DNA of 39,361 nt from an uncultured bacterium (GTDB taxonomy: Bacteria > DUMJ01). The notes beneath the pieces were generated by a model that was not told where the DNA came from, did no database searches, and was given only the letters and a program-made list of their open reading frames with translations. Below, in pieces: positions 1 to 9,042 of this stretch. The stretch lies in NCBI GenBank assembly GCA_937958695.1, contig CALGNK010000050.1, positions 1 to 39,361 of the forward strand, written 5' to 3'. The translations under genes and the position numbers were made by a program. Each line of letters opens with the position of its first letter. Within the stretch, counting starts at the first letter, position 1.

Positions 1-481
1 GTTCTACTTCTTCCTCAGGAGTAAGTAGCGGAATTTTACCTATTTCTCTAAGATAGAGCCTTACTGCATCATCTAGTGGTACTGCTTCCTCTACCTCTAA
101 CTCCTCTTCTAACTTCTCAACTTCTACGGGTAGTTTCTTTAATTCTTCACCATCTTCTATCTCTATACCTAGATTTAAGAGAATTTTATAGAGATAATCC
201 AAATGGTCAATATCTAAGTCCTCCCCTGGAATAGCTTTTAATATATCCCCATGGGTAACAGATCCCTGATTTCTAACCTTATCTACAAGATATTCTATAT
301 TAGAATCAAACTCTTCTAACTCTTCTTTACCTGGTCTATTTACTTCGTATCTCTTTTCTTCAATTTCTTCTCTTTTTGTCGAGTTGGTTTTTACCTTATC
401 TTCTGATAAAATCCCTTTTTCTTTTAGAAATTGTTCTATCTCTAATAAGAGTTCTTCTCCGGATAGGTCGAACTCTTCCAT
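1..481 (-). CDS. rpoD: RNA polymerase sigma-70 factor RpoD, N-terminal part (cut by left edge)
   Basis: Reverse translation of this stretch gives an open frame of 160 codons starting with ATG at 481 and running off the window. Residues about 58-112 look like sigma region 1.1 (three-helix domain with a LDYLYKILLNLGIEIED-type end). Residues 137-154 (DDAVRLYLREIGKIPLLTP) are the strongly conserved start of region 1.2 of primary sigma factors. Region 1.1 is normally found only in group 1 sigma factors, so this is probably the housekeeping sigma or a close paralogue. There is no good ribosome site; the ATG lies 4 nt after the stop codon of the upstream winged-helix gene, so translation may be coupled to it. 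Regions 2-4 are outside the window. It is unusual to find it directly at the tail of a defence operon. Confidence 0.9.
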   Translation of the reverse strand, partial: MEEFDLSGEELLLEIEQFLKEKGILSEDKVKTNSTKREEIEEKRYEVNRPGKEELEEFDSNIEYLVDKVRNQGSVTHGDILKAIPGEDLDIDHLDYLYKILLNLGIEIEDGEELKKLPVEVEKLEEELEVEEAVPLDDAVRLYLREIGKIPLLTPEEEVE

Positions 482-485
482 AGTT

Positions 486-1118
486 TTATTTTCTTTTCTT
501 GACCTCTAATACATATTTATAGCCATCTTCGGAAAGTTCCCAAATTCCGCGAGGAGAACCCCTTTTTAATAAGCCTTTCTGCACAAGGTGTAATCTTGCC
601 CATTGAGCTTTATTCTCCCATCTAATCTCCTTACCGCTTTTTAAATATTCGTAATCGTAAGGAGTTAAAATATCTTTCATTTTTATACCTACTTTTTGTA
701 TAACTTCTTGAATAGTTCCTTTTCCACCTAGTTCATAGAGGGTTTCAAGAATAGGAAGATAAAATTCCTCTATCGGTGTAAGTTTTTTGTCTAAAGTTGT
801 TTTTTCTACCTGTTTTTTATCTTTCTGAGTATTAGAAGAATATCTTACTGATAAATTTTCTAAGAGCTTGTCCTTTATTTTTCCCAACCTTTTGACTATA
901 GAAATAAATCTCTCTGCTCGATTATAATCTCTTTTGGCAATAAGGTCTTGTATCTCTTTGTTTATATTTAGTATTATTTCCTCGAAATCATTAATAATAG
1001 TGTTATTAACTTCAAGAGTTTCTTCTCTATCTTTATGCTTAGGATCTTTGTCTTTATACTGCTTTAAGTAATCTTCTATTTTACTTATTATTTCTTCTTC
1101 AAATAAATCCTCAAACAT
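486..1118 (-). CDS. Mrr-N-like winged-helix protein at the end of the BREX operon
   Basis: A 210-residue protein. Residues 1-90 are charged and mostly helical; residues 91-115 are a polar linker. Residues about 118-205 resemble the winged-helix domain found at the N terminus of Mrr-type restriction endonucleases (LPILETLYELGGKGT, later WENKAQWARLHLVQKGLL and GIWELSEDG). No Mrr catalytic domain with its D-QxK motif follows, so it is unlikely to be a nuclease itself. The start ATG comes 3 nt after the BrxL stop and has no Shine-Dalgarno site, which indicates translational coupling. It may be a DNA-binding regulator or DNA-recognition subunit of the defence system; this role is inferred from domain and position only. 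Confidence 0.75.
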   Translation of the reverse strand: MFEDLFEEEIISKIEDYLKQYKDKDPKHKDREETLEVNNTIINDFEEIILNINKEIQDLIAKRDYNRAERFISIVKRLGKIKDKLLENLSVRYSSNTQKDKKQVEKTTLDKKLTPIEEFYLPILETLYELGGKGTIQEVIQKVGIKMKDILTPYDYEYLKSGKEIRWENKAQWARLHLVQKGLLKRGSPRGIWELSEDGYKYVLEVKKRK

Positions 1119-1121
1119 TTT

Positions 1122-2558
1122 TTACTTTATCTTTATATCTGGCATCTCTTCTTTATACTCTGGGTCAATTATATGTAATTGTCTTCTTATTATTCCCCTT
1201 TTTTCTATGGCTGGCTTTAAGCAGAATATTTCAAAATCTCTCCTGTCTATATCTTCAACCTTTCTTATATGCGGGAAAAGTAATTTTAAATAACCAGTAG
1301 CGATTCTCTTTACTGCTGTTGTATCTCTCGTATCAGCTCTTGGTGGGGTTTCTATCAAGTCATCTACTATGGCAGAGTATTCTGAGCATTCTCTTAAGGA
1401 ATGAAGCACTTCAGAAAAATATTCAACGTTTAAGGTATAACCGCTTACTTTCATATCCTCGTTTATTCTGGGTAATCTCCAACCTTCTAGAAAGCCATGG
1501 AATCTATCAAATAGTGCTGATTCTTGAAAGATATCTGGAAGTTCTATAAAATAATTTCTATTTATAGGTTGTAGATCTTCAGTTAAGGAGATGTTTCCAA
1601 GAAGAATTATTCCAGCATTTGACATTCCTATAACATTAGCTATGGTAAATTTCCCATATTCCAGATAATTTTTTAAAGCCCCCTTCATTTCGTCATCATT
1701 TGAAAATTCTATTGTCTGCACCTCGTCTAAAACGACAAAATCATACTTAGTGATAAAACCAAACATATTCTTAGACATATCATAGAACATCTTAGCCCTT
1801 GTAACCTTACCGCCACTTACACACCAACTGTACTTACTTATATTGTTAAAGATATAAGATTTACCAGTCCCCTTTGGTGCAAGTTCTATCATATTAAGTC
1901 TTGGTTCTACAAAGATAAGAAGTCTTGATATAAACAATAGTTTTTGCTCTAGACTATAAAAGCCAGAAGGATTATACTCCATAGATCTTATTAGCAAGTC
2001 TATCCATTCTTTGAGTGTAAATTCTTTTCTTCCCTCTCTAAAATAGTCTAAATCAATGTCGTAAGGCTTAAAAGGTTTATAATCAACTAATTCTATAAAT
2101 GCCTCTCCTCTCACATCATTCGGAAGATAAGAAAGTGTGAAGATACCCCAGATCTCTCCACCCTTTAACTCATTGTATTTTTCTATCAAATATTCATCTA
2201 CTATCCCTTCTTTAGGACTGATGCCTAGATCAGGGATAGAGAATCTAAAGATGCCTTTCTTTATATCTGGCTCAATAATAACTCTAGTGAGAATCTTTTT
2301 TGGTTTTTTGTCGTACATTATGTCACCTTTAAATCGTTTTTCTGCTCCTTTTTGAGGGATAAACTTATCAATAAATTCCAATAATGAGTCCCGATCAAGT
2401 CTATCTTCCTCGTCAACAAATCTCTTTATAAGCCAATCTTTGATAAATGAAGGCAGATTTTTACCTTCAAATACACTATAATTTTCTTTTATCTTTAAGA
2501 CTGATTCTTCTGGAAAGACCTTTTTAATTTTTTGGTCTAAACAAGTTAATTTATTCAT
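1122..2558 (-). CDS. brxL: BrxL-type AAA+ protein of the BREX system (short form)
   Basis: 478 residues. The AAA+ core is clear: Walker A APKGTGKS at 227-234, the family block YSWCVSGGKVTRAKMFYD after it, and Walker B FVVLDEV at 274-280. The N-terminal 170 residues match the BrxL substrate- and DNA-binding region in outline. Type 1 BrxL proteins are near 680-700 residues and carry a C-terminal Lon-protease-like domain; this one ends soon after the ATPase lid, as in short type 4 forms, so no protease site is expected. Type 1 BrxL forms a ring-shaped DNA-binding ATPase; a similar role is inferred here. The start ATG overlaps the PglZ stop by 4 nt (ATGA), so the two are cotranslated. Confidence 0.88.
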   Translation of the reverse strand: MNKLTCLDQKIKKVFPEESVLKIKENYSVFEGKNLPSFIKDWLIKRFVDEEDRLDRDSLLEFIDKFIPQKGAEKRFKGDIMYDKKPKKILTRVIIEPDIKKGIFRFSIPDLGISPKEGIVDEYLIEKYNELKGGEIWGIFTLSYLPNDVRGEAFIELVDYKPFKPYDIDLDYFREGRKEFTLKEWIDLLIRSMEYNPSGFYSLEQKLLFISRLLIFVEPRLNMIELAPKGTGKSYIFNNISKYSWCVSGGKVTRAKMFYDMSKNMFGFITKYDFVVLDEVQTIEFSNDDEMKGALKNYLEYGKFTIANVIGMSNAGIILLGNISLTEDLQPINRNYFIELPDIFQESALFDRFHGFLEGWRLPRINEDMKVSGYTLNVEYFSEVLHSLRECSEYSAIVDDLIETPPRADTRDTTAVKRIATGYLKLLFPHIRKVEDIDRRDFEIFCLKPAIEKRGIIRRQLHIIDPEYKEEMPDIKIK

Positions 2559-4894
2559 AGCAAATCCCTTTCTATAGATCCTCCCTTTATAATTATATTC
2601 TTGTCTATTTTAAAATTACCAATTGTAAAAGTAATGATATATTCTCCCGGTTTAAGTTTTGAAAGATTTAGCTTGTAGATATCTTCTATAGAACTAAAAA
2701 CAGCTAATTCTTTATTTTCGCTTTTGACCATAATACTAGTCTTAGGTCGTGGATAGACAGAAAAATTCAATACAGGATCCCTAACTGTTAATACATCATT
2801 TAATAATTTAACTTCATAGAAGACTTCTTCAAGGGGAATCTTTGATGCGTATATTATAGGGACAAGAGTTTCCTCAGGTGTAGCTCCTCCATGTGTTTCA
2901 GGAGAAGATAGGTAAGAAAATGAATCATATCTTAAGGCAATCAAATATCTTTCATTTTTCTCCAGTTCTTCTCTTTGATAGATAATATAATCTTCATCTG
3001 AATCTGAAAATATAGAGATGTCTCCATCTAAAACTCCATATCTTCCCTCTCTTTCGGAAACTTTTATTAATGGAAGTCTTCCTTCTTGAAATTTTCTATT
3101 TGCAAATGAAGTAAATCCATGGTCCGAAAAGATTAAGAATCTATCCTTTAAGCTTATTATCTTTTTTATTATTTTCTCTATTATCTCTAATTCTCTAATT
3201 AAATCCTCTGGATACTTGTAAATTGATTGGCTGTGAATAAAATCATCTAACTCTGATAGCCTGTCTACATCCTCTAATTTATTAAATTCTGTAGATGTGG
3301 GAAGTTTTGCTACCGCAATATTAAAATCGACATAAAAGCCTTTAGCAGTTAAAAGGTTTACTATAAAAGGTAAAAATTCTAATGAAAGGGCATCAATCCA
3401 AATTCTTTCGAATCCCTCTTTCAAGAAATCTTCAACTTTCCCAAAAGAGTAATACCATTTATAAAAGGTACTTGAACTAGCATTTTTCTCATTTAGGATA
3501 TTTAAAAGTCTTTCTGTGGGACTATTTTTTATTCTAGAAGTCCTGTACTCTTTAAAATATTCCTTGATCCATAGTTGATCTGTTTTTAAGTTTGAGTAGC
3601 TAATATCTCTAAGATAGTAGTTTAGTTCTGGATATAACTCTTCTAGGTTTTTAATGATATCAATATTTTTAATAGTCCATTCTTTCTCGTATAATGTGGT
3701 GCAAGTGATATAATGTAAAGCCTCTTTTGGTTCAAGGCTTTCAATTTTATTCTTTAAATATTCGTCTATAAAGCTTAAATCTAGACTTCTTTCTCTAACG
3801 AACTCTTTTATTACTCTTCTTCTTTCTTCTATTAATTTTGGATTAGGTTTCTCCTCAAATATTTTTAGATAGTAATTTTTGAGAATATCTATATTATCAT
3901 AGGTATTAGTAGAGGATAGAACTTTGTTTATATATGTATTTCTCTTAGCTAATTTACAATCAAAATAGTTTTTTATGAGCCAGCGATGAAATTCTGTATC
4001 GTATCTGAACCACAAAGATAAAATATTTTCTTCGTCTAATTTCTTAATGTTAAAATAGTCTTCTGTAAATTCAAAAAAATTACTTGCTTTACTATTTGTA
4101 ATCTCATTTATTAGACATTTCCAAAATCTTTCTTCTTGCACGTTATAAGAAAACGGAACTTTAAATTTATAAATCTCTGACAGATAGTCTCTAATATTAT
4201 CTACTCTAACTATATTAAATAATTCATCACCTACAATCTTGTTGGAATAATAATTTAAAATATTAGAAGTGCAGATAATCCTCTCACTTAAATCCTCTTC
4301 TTTCCAGAGGTTAAGAAAATCTTTTGAGCTCGAAATTATAGTGAGAAAACTTGGATGAGATTCTAAATTAAAGTTGACAAAGTATAATGAGTATTTTTCT
4401 GTATTCCCAATCACTTTCCATATTGGAATAAATTCAGACCTTCGATGATATCTATCCCAGAAAGTAAGCATAAACTTTTGATTAATTCCGACTAGTGGAA
4501 TATAGATTCTCCTATAGAAATATTGTTCAGGATTTTCAATATCCATAAAACTGCTAAATAATGAAAGGAATTCATCGTTTGCAAGGAACCTAGCAAATTC
4601 TGAAATAGAAGGTATTATAAAACTCCTTTTTTGGTCTAAGTTCTTTATGTTATTAATAATAGAAGTGACAGTTAACCAACTATCCGAATTGTTTTTGAAA
4701 ACATTTGACTCTGTTAATTCGAATATATCAGCTTTTTTTATTAACAATTTTACAATTTCCCTTAGATCTTTGAAACTACTTAAAAGTATAAATCTAATAG
4801 GATATCTATTATAGGATGGTAGATTTGTATATCTATCTTCCTCTATTAGAGGGAAAAACTCTTTCTTATTAACCTCAGTTGGATAAGGATTCAT
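2555..4894 (-). CDS. pglZ: PglZ-domain protein (alkaline phosphatase fold), BREX core
   Basis: 779 residues. The PglZ domain occupies about residues 490-700: WIDALSLEFLP from W499 with D501 as a likely metal ligand, SDHG at 590-593 (D591, H592), and the family signature HGGATPEETLVP from H668. These positions match the metal site of the alkaline phosphatase superfamily. The N-terminal 480 residues are helix-rich and divergent, with no recognisable domain; the last 80 residues form a beta-rich tail. PglZ is the one protein common to all BREX types and binds other BREX components; its enzymatic role is not well defined. It overlaps the BrxC stop by 4 nt (ATGA) and BrxL by 4 nt. Confidence 0.9.
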   Translation of the reverse strand: MNPYPTEVNKKEFFPLIEEDRYTNLPSYNRYPIRFILLSSFKDLREIVKLLIKKADIFELTESNVFKNNSDSWLTVTSIINNIKNLDQKRSFIIPSISEFARFLANDEFLSLFSSFMDIENPEQYFYRRIYIPLVGINQKFMLTFWDRYHRRSEFIPIWKVIGNTEKYSLYFVNFNLESHPSFLTIISSSKDFLNLWKEEDLSERIICTSNILNYYSNKIVGDELFNIVRVDNIRDYLSEIYKFKVPFSYNVQEERFWKCLINEITNSKASNFFEFTEDYFNIKKLDEENILSLWFRYDTEFHRWLIKNYFDCKLAKRNTYINKVLSSTNTYDNIDILKNYYLKIFEEKPNPKLIEERRRVIKEFVRERSLDLSFIDEYLKNKIESLEPKEALHYITCTTLYEKEWTIKNIDIIKNLEELYPELNYYLRDISYSNLKTDQLWIKEYFKEYRTSRIKNSPTERLLNILNEKNASSSTFYKWYYSFGKVEDFLKEGFERIWIDALSLEFLPFIVNLLTAKGFYVDFNIAVAKLPTSTEFNKLEDVDRLSELDDFIHSQSIYKYPEDLIRELEIIEKIIKKIISLKDRFLIFSDHGFTSFANRKFQEGRLPLIKVSEREGRYGVLDGDISIFSDSDEDYIIYQREELEKNERYLIALRYDSFSYLSSPETHGGATPEETLVPIIYASKIPLEEVFYEVKLLNDVLTVRDPVLNFSVYPRPKTSIMVKSENKELAVFSSIEDIYKLNLSKLKPGEYIITFTIGNFKIDKNIIIKGGSIERDLL

Positions 4895-7800
4895 AGGAGA
4901 TTCTCCAAATCTGAAATAATTTGAGGATGTTTGTCTACAATATTTAATAGTATCTCTCTTAAATCTTTATTTGTAGACCTGACCTTCTCTTTAATTCTTT
5001 CTTTCTTTTTCTCAGATATCAAACTCCACAAATTACTACGTATCCAATTTTCTACCCTGTCTTTATTCCAGTAGTAGTCTTCGGCTTTCATCTTTCGCCT
5101 TATTTCACTAGCAATACTCTGCAGATCCTCTTCGAAGCCAAGTAAGTCTCTTAGCCAGCCAATGAAGAATTCCTCAGCAGATTTTTTGTTAATAAGATCC
5201 TCCAATGATACAAGATTTTCTTTAATCATATCCAATAGCTCTTTTATCAATTCAGTTGGATATTGCACATCGGAAGTAATGAATTTTCTGATTCTCTCGA
5301 AAATTAGGCTTAATTTAGAGTCTTTTACCAATTCGAAGCTCCAAAAGGGATAAAGAGTACTATATATCTTACTCTTTATCTTATCCCTTAAGTCTCTTAT
5401 ATTAATATTATCTTCAATTTTAAATACATTCATCATATTTTTGGTAAAGCTAAACTGTATTATATGTTCTTCTAAATCACTTTCTCTCCAAAGGTGAGGA
5501 TTTTTGTCAATGTTATTTCGGATAAAACCTAAACACATTGGTATATCTTCTTCTGGAATCCCTTTTTCTCTCAACCATTGCTTCATCCCTTGTTCTAAAA
5601 TATTCCTTTGTAGGTTTGCGAATAGTATCGATTTGCAAGTTTTTAAATCATCTAAAAATTTAGATATATGTTCACGAGAAAATTCGTAGTCCAACCTAAT
5701 AAATTCTTCGATGAATTTAATTAGTTTGCTGTCAATATTTATGACCTTGTTAATTATCCATAAAGGATAACATAAGTTTTTATCTATATATGTCTTTATA
5801 GCCTCTTTCAGTTCCCTCTGATCTTTAGCATTTTCTATTCTGAATATTTCTCTTAATATCTTTATAAACTCGATTTTATCCCTAGACTCTTCTTTTTCCT
5901 TCTCCCAATCTTTTAATTTTAACTTTATTTTATCTTCGTTCCAGAGAGCTACTTCTTCTTGCATATTCTTATGAAGATAGTCTATAACTTCTTTGACCTC
6001 CTCATCATCTACCTTTATATCTTCTAGATTTTTGAGCCATCTCATAAAGCCTTCTCTGATTTTCTCAGCACTTAGGAGTAGTCTTAAATCAGTTTTAGTA
6101 TACTTCAGTATTTCTAATATACTTTTCACTTTATCTTCTAGCAACTCTCTATCAATGGTCCTAACAAGGTAATCTATTGCTTCTATAGCTAAGCATAATC
6201 CTTTATTTCCCTGAACTAGAGTTTTAATACTCCATATAGGTAGTCCATTTAACTTTATCCACTTCCAAATATTCCACCTTACATTATTTAAGTTTCCTCC
6301 TTCTTCTATATTAAATAAGTAGGTTAATGTATCTGTTAGCTCTTTCTCTTCATTAGTACCAAGTCTTACCTCTAAGCTATCTCTATCTTTATTACTGGTC
6401 CAATATTTGAATAGAGACGTTACTTTTTCTTTTAAAATCTCCTTAGTCAGTCTCCTTCCAGTACCTGTCTCAGAAAGTTTTCCTACGAAGGGCTTTAAAG
6501 CAAGAGATAATACAGCGTAATTAACCTTATTAGGATATAAACCATAAGGTGGTTTCTTTAGAAACCCCAAAACATCTCCTAAGTTAAAATTTTTACCTTC
6601 TTCCATTTCTAATGTCCTTTCAACCTCTTTACATATTCTGACCGTAGGGTGGTCTGGATCAGTGTCGTCATAGATTCTAAGCGTTTTATCTACAATATAC
6701 TCTCCCCTGTCTGATTGTAGTATTCCGAGTAAATACTTATATGGAGCATTCTTTAGTTTATCCTCTAGAAAATCCCTCCTATCTTCATAAAGGAAAATCT
6801 CTGCAACTTTTTCTGGAAATGAGGTTTTCCACACGTTTCTATTCTCAGTTAATCGTTCCAGCTGTTCTAAACCAAATCTGAATATCTGTGGAGATAGAGA
6901 TTTATTTATCTCGTCGTAAAGTAAATTGAAAGGTTTTTTATATGCCTTATCCTGAAAAATTATTTCTACATAATCTGTTTCGATCTTATTTAACCATTGC
7001 TCTATAATCTTATCAATATAATTGGTATTAATCTTAGCCTCTTCTGCATACATGTGTTTTTCTGCTACCTTCCTTCTTGCATTATACTCTATCAGTTTAT
7101 CGTAATTATCATCTTTTAGGACGCTATCAGAGATAATAAATATTATATCTTTTGCTTCTTCCACTTCGTTAATAATCTCTTTAAGTTTATCTTCAAGTTC
7201 TCGTATTTCCGATTTATTTTTAGATAAAAATAATGCAATGTTTAAGGTGTACGAGTTAATAAAATTATTTTTTATTATTCTTCTTAGCTCTTGTATACTT
7301 ATTCCTGCCCAATAGACCTGTACATTAGCTTCCCTTAAAATATTACTTTTAATCTTCTCTCCTAAGAGATCTTTCTTTTCTATACTGAAAAATCTTGTAA
7401 TGTCTTTATATTCTCTTTTAGCTAATTCTTTTTCTTGAGAGACTTCATAGGTAGGTAGAGGAGTTTGAGAGATAAGATAAAACCTATTAGGATCCATTTG
7501 AATGCACTTCTGATCTATATATTCTAATACTTCATCTAATGACCTTTCATAGCTTGTCCCTAGAAACATATCGCGGATATTATCTTCAGAAGGAGCATAA
7601 ATGGAACCTTCAGAGGGGGTTAAGGCAACATAAGACTGAATCAAATTAAGAAGAAGTATCCCTTTAAAAATGGCTAGATATTGAGGCCCTTTATTCTTTA
7701 GAATTTCATAGTACATATTATATTTTGCAACTATGGTATTAATCTTTTCTTCTTGCCTTCTCTTAAAGTCATCTAGAAAATAATCCCACAATACATCAGC

Positions 7801-9042
7801 AGTAAGAAAATATTCTTTTGTATCTTCCTTAGGATACTCCTTTATAAATCTAAAGAATCCTTTTTTATCATCATATAAGAAGTTGAATATGCTTCTTTCG
7901 GTAGAACCTATATAACGAGATAAAGCTGTAGCCAGCTGAGCAGTATATGGATGAATAGGAAAAAGATCTTTAACCACATTAATTAGAGACAAATCATTTT
8001 CTGCGATTTTAAGAAGTACTCTAACAAGTTCTGAATTTTTGTCGTAACTATCATCCCTTAATAGCTTCCATTTATTGTAGTCTTTTTTCTTGATAGTGTT
8101 AGAAATAATGTGGAAGGTAGTTATATTTTCCATAGAATAGGTTTTAAATTCAAACCGTCCTAGAATCTTTTCTTGATCCATCCTAGACACTTGACTTTGT
8201 TCTGGTAATCTATGGGAAATTACAAACAAAAATATATTTTCGTTGAAGCTCTTTTCTGCAATATTTTGTAGAATAGTAAGAATAGCAGAGCTTGTGGAAA
8301 GTTCTATTATCGGGGTAAACTCATCCCAATAGATAGCAATATGGGAAATACCTCTATTCTGAAGTTCTAATAGAACTTCGGAGAGCCATTGTTCTATACT
8401 TGGGTGAGGAATATGAAAAGCTGTAGATTCTTCTAAAATACTTAAAATCTTAACGTTATTATTCGCCAATTCTTTCAAAAGACCATCTATATCCCCTACT
8501 ACTGACTTTAATTCTATATTATTATCTACTATATAGCGCCAATCTATAGATTTATCATTTTGAATGTTCTCTATATATTTTTCGAATTCACTTTTAGTTT
8601 TTATTTCAATGTTTTCAGCTTTTAAGGCATTTTTAACCGCTTCTTCTATGATAAGACTAAAGCTTTTTGTATTGTCTATTCCAGAAATGCCTTTTAAAAT
8701 TACGGGAAAAACTCTATTTTCCTTTCTAAAGTTTCTAAGCTTTTCCTTTATTTGATTGTCGGGGATTTTTTCTATAAAATCCTCTATATGATTTACTTCG
8801 TCCCATAATAGATGTTTTATTACTCCAGTAGCATGACTTTTACCTGTTCCATAAGTACCTTGAAGCCACATTGATTTTCTGGTTTTACTATCTCTTGAAC
8901 TCAAAGAGTTTAAAAACGTTCCTAAAGAGTCTATAAAGTCCCTCGTAGGAATAAATTGTTTCCAGTAGTCTTTTCTCTCTTGTTTAATATCATACACAGG
9001 TTGAAAGTACTCATAAAGTCCTAATATCTGTTCATAATTCAT
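4891..9042 (-). CDS. brxC: BrxC-type giant P-loop ATPase, BREX core
   Basis: About 1383 residues, the size expected for BrxC/PglY proteins. The ATPase domain is N-terminal: Walker A GTYGTGKS at 62-69 and Walker B HIAIYWDEF near 234-242, followed by SHRLPE near 275-280 (sensor-like region). The middle (450-860) contains winged-helix-like and coiled segments. The C-terminal third (about 920-1340) is made of three repeats of roughly 140-155 residues, each with tryptophans at equivalent places (W936/W1094/W1233, W1001/W1155/W1295, W1033/W1184/W1324). It has a good ribosome site (GGGAGG, 9 nt before ATG) lying inside the end of the preceding DUF4007 gene. BrxC ATPases are essential in characterised BREX systems; they are thought to act with PglZ on DNA. 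Confidence 0.88.
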   Translation of the reverse strand: MNYEQILGLYEYFQPVYDIKQERKDYWKQFIPTRDFIDSLGTFLNSLSSRDSKTRKSMWLQGTYGTGKSHATGVIKHLLWDEVNHIEDFIEKIPDNQIKEKLRNFRKENRVFPVILKGISGIDNTKSFSLIIEEAVKNALKAENIEIKTKSEFEKYIENIQNDKSIDWRYIVDNNIELKSVVGDIDGLLKELANNNVKILSILEESTAFHIPHPSIEQWLSEVLLELQNRGISHIAIYWDEFTPIIELSTSSAILTILQNIAEKSFNENIFLFVISHRLPEQSQVSRMDQEKILGRFEFKTYSMENITTFHIISNTIKKKDYNKWKLLRDDSYDKNSELVRVLLKIAENDLSLINVVKDLFPIHPYTAQLATALSRYIGSTERSIFNFLYDDKKGFFRFIKEYPKEDTKEYFLTADVLWDYFLDDFKRRQEEKINTIVAKYNMYYEILKNKGPQYLAIFKGILLLNLIQSYVALTPSEGSIYAPSEDNIRDMFLGTSYERSLDEVLEYIDQKCIQMDPNRFYLISQTPLPTYEVSQEKELAKREYKDITRFFSIEKKDLLGEKIKSNILREANVQVYWAGISIQELRRIIKNNFINSYTLNIALFLSKNKSEIRELEDKLKEIINEVEEAKDIIFIISDSVLKDDNYDKLIEYNARRKVAEKHMYAEEAKINTNYIDKIIEQWLNKIETDYVEIIFQDKAYKKPFNLLYDEINKSLSPQIFRFGLEQLERLTENRNVWKTSFPEKVAEIFLYEDRRDFLEDKLKNAPYKYLLGILQSDRGEYIVDKTLRIYDDTDPDHPTVRICKEVERTLEMEEGKNFNLGDVLGFLKKPPYGLYPNKVNYAVLSLALKPFVGKLSETGTGRRLTKEILKEKVTSLFKYWTSNKDRDSLEVRLGTNEEKELTDTLTYLFNIEEGGNLNNVRWNIWKWIKLNGLPIWSIKTLVQGNKGLCLAIEAIDYLVRTIDRELLEDKVKSILEILKYTKTDLRLLLSAEKIREGFMRWLKNLEDIKVDDEEVKEVIDYLHKNMQEEVALWNEDKIKLKLKDWEKEKEESRDKIEFIKILREIFRIENAKDQRELKEAIKTYIDKNLCYPLWIINKVINIDSKLIKFIEEFIRLDYEFSREHISKFLDDLKTCKSILFANLQRNILEQGMKQWLREKGIPEEDIPMCLGFIRNNIDKNPHLWRESDLEEHIIQFSFTKNMMNVFKIEDNINIRDLRDKIKSKIYSTLYPFWSFELVKDSKLSLIFERIRKFITSDVQYPTELIKELLDMIKENLVSLEDLINKKSAEEFFIGWLRDLLGFEEDLQSIASEIRRKMKAEDYYWNKDRVENWIRSNLWSLISEKKKERIKEKVRSTNKDLREILLNIVDKHPQIISDLENLL

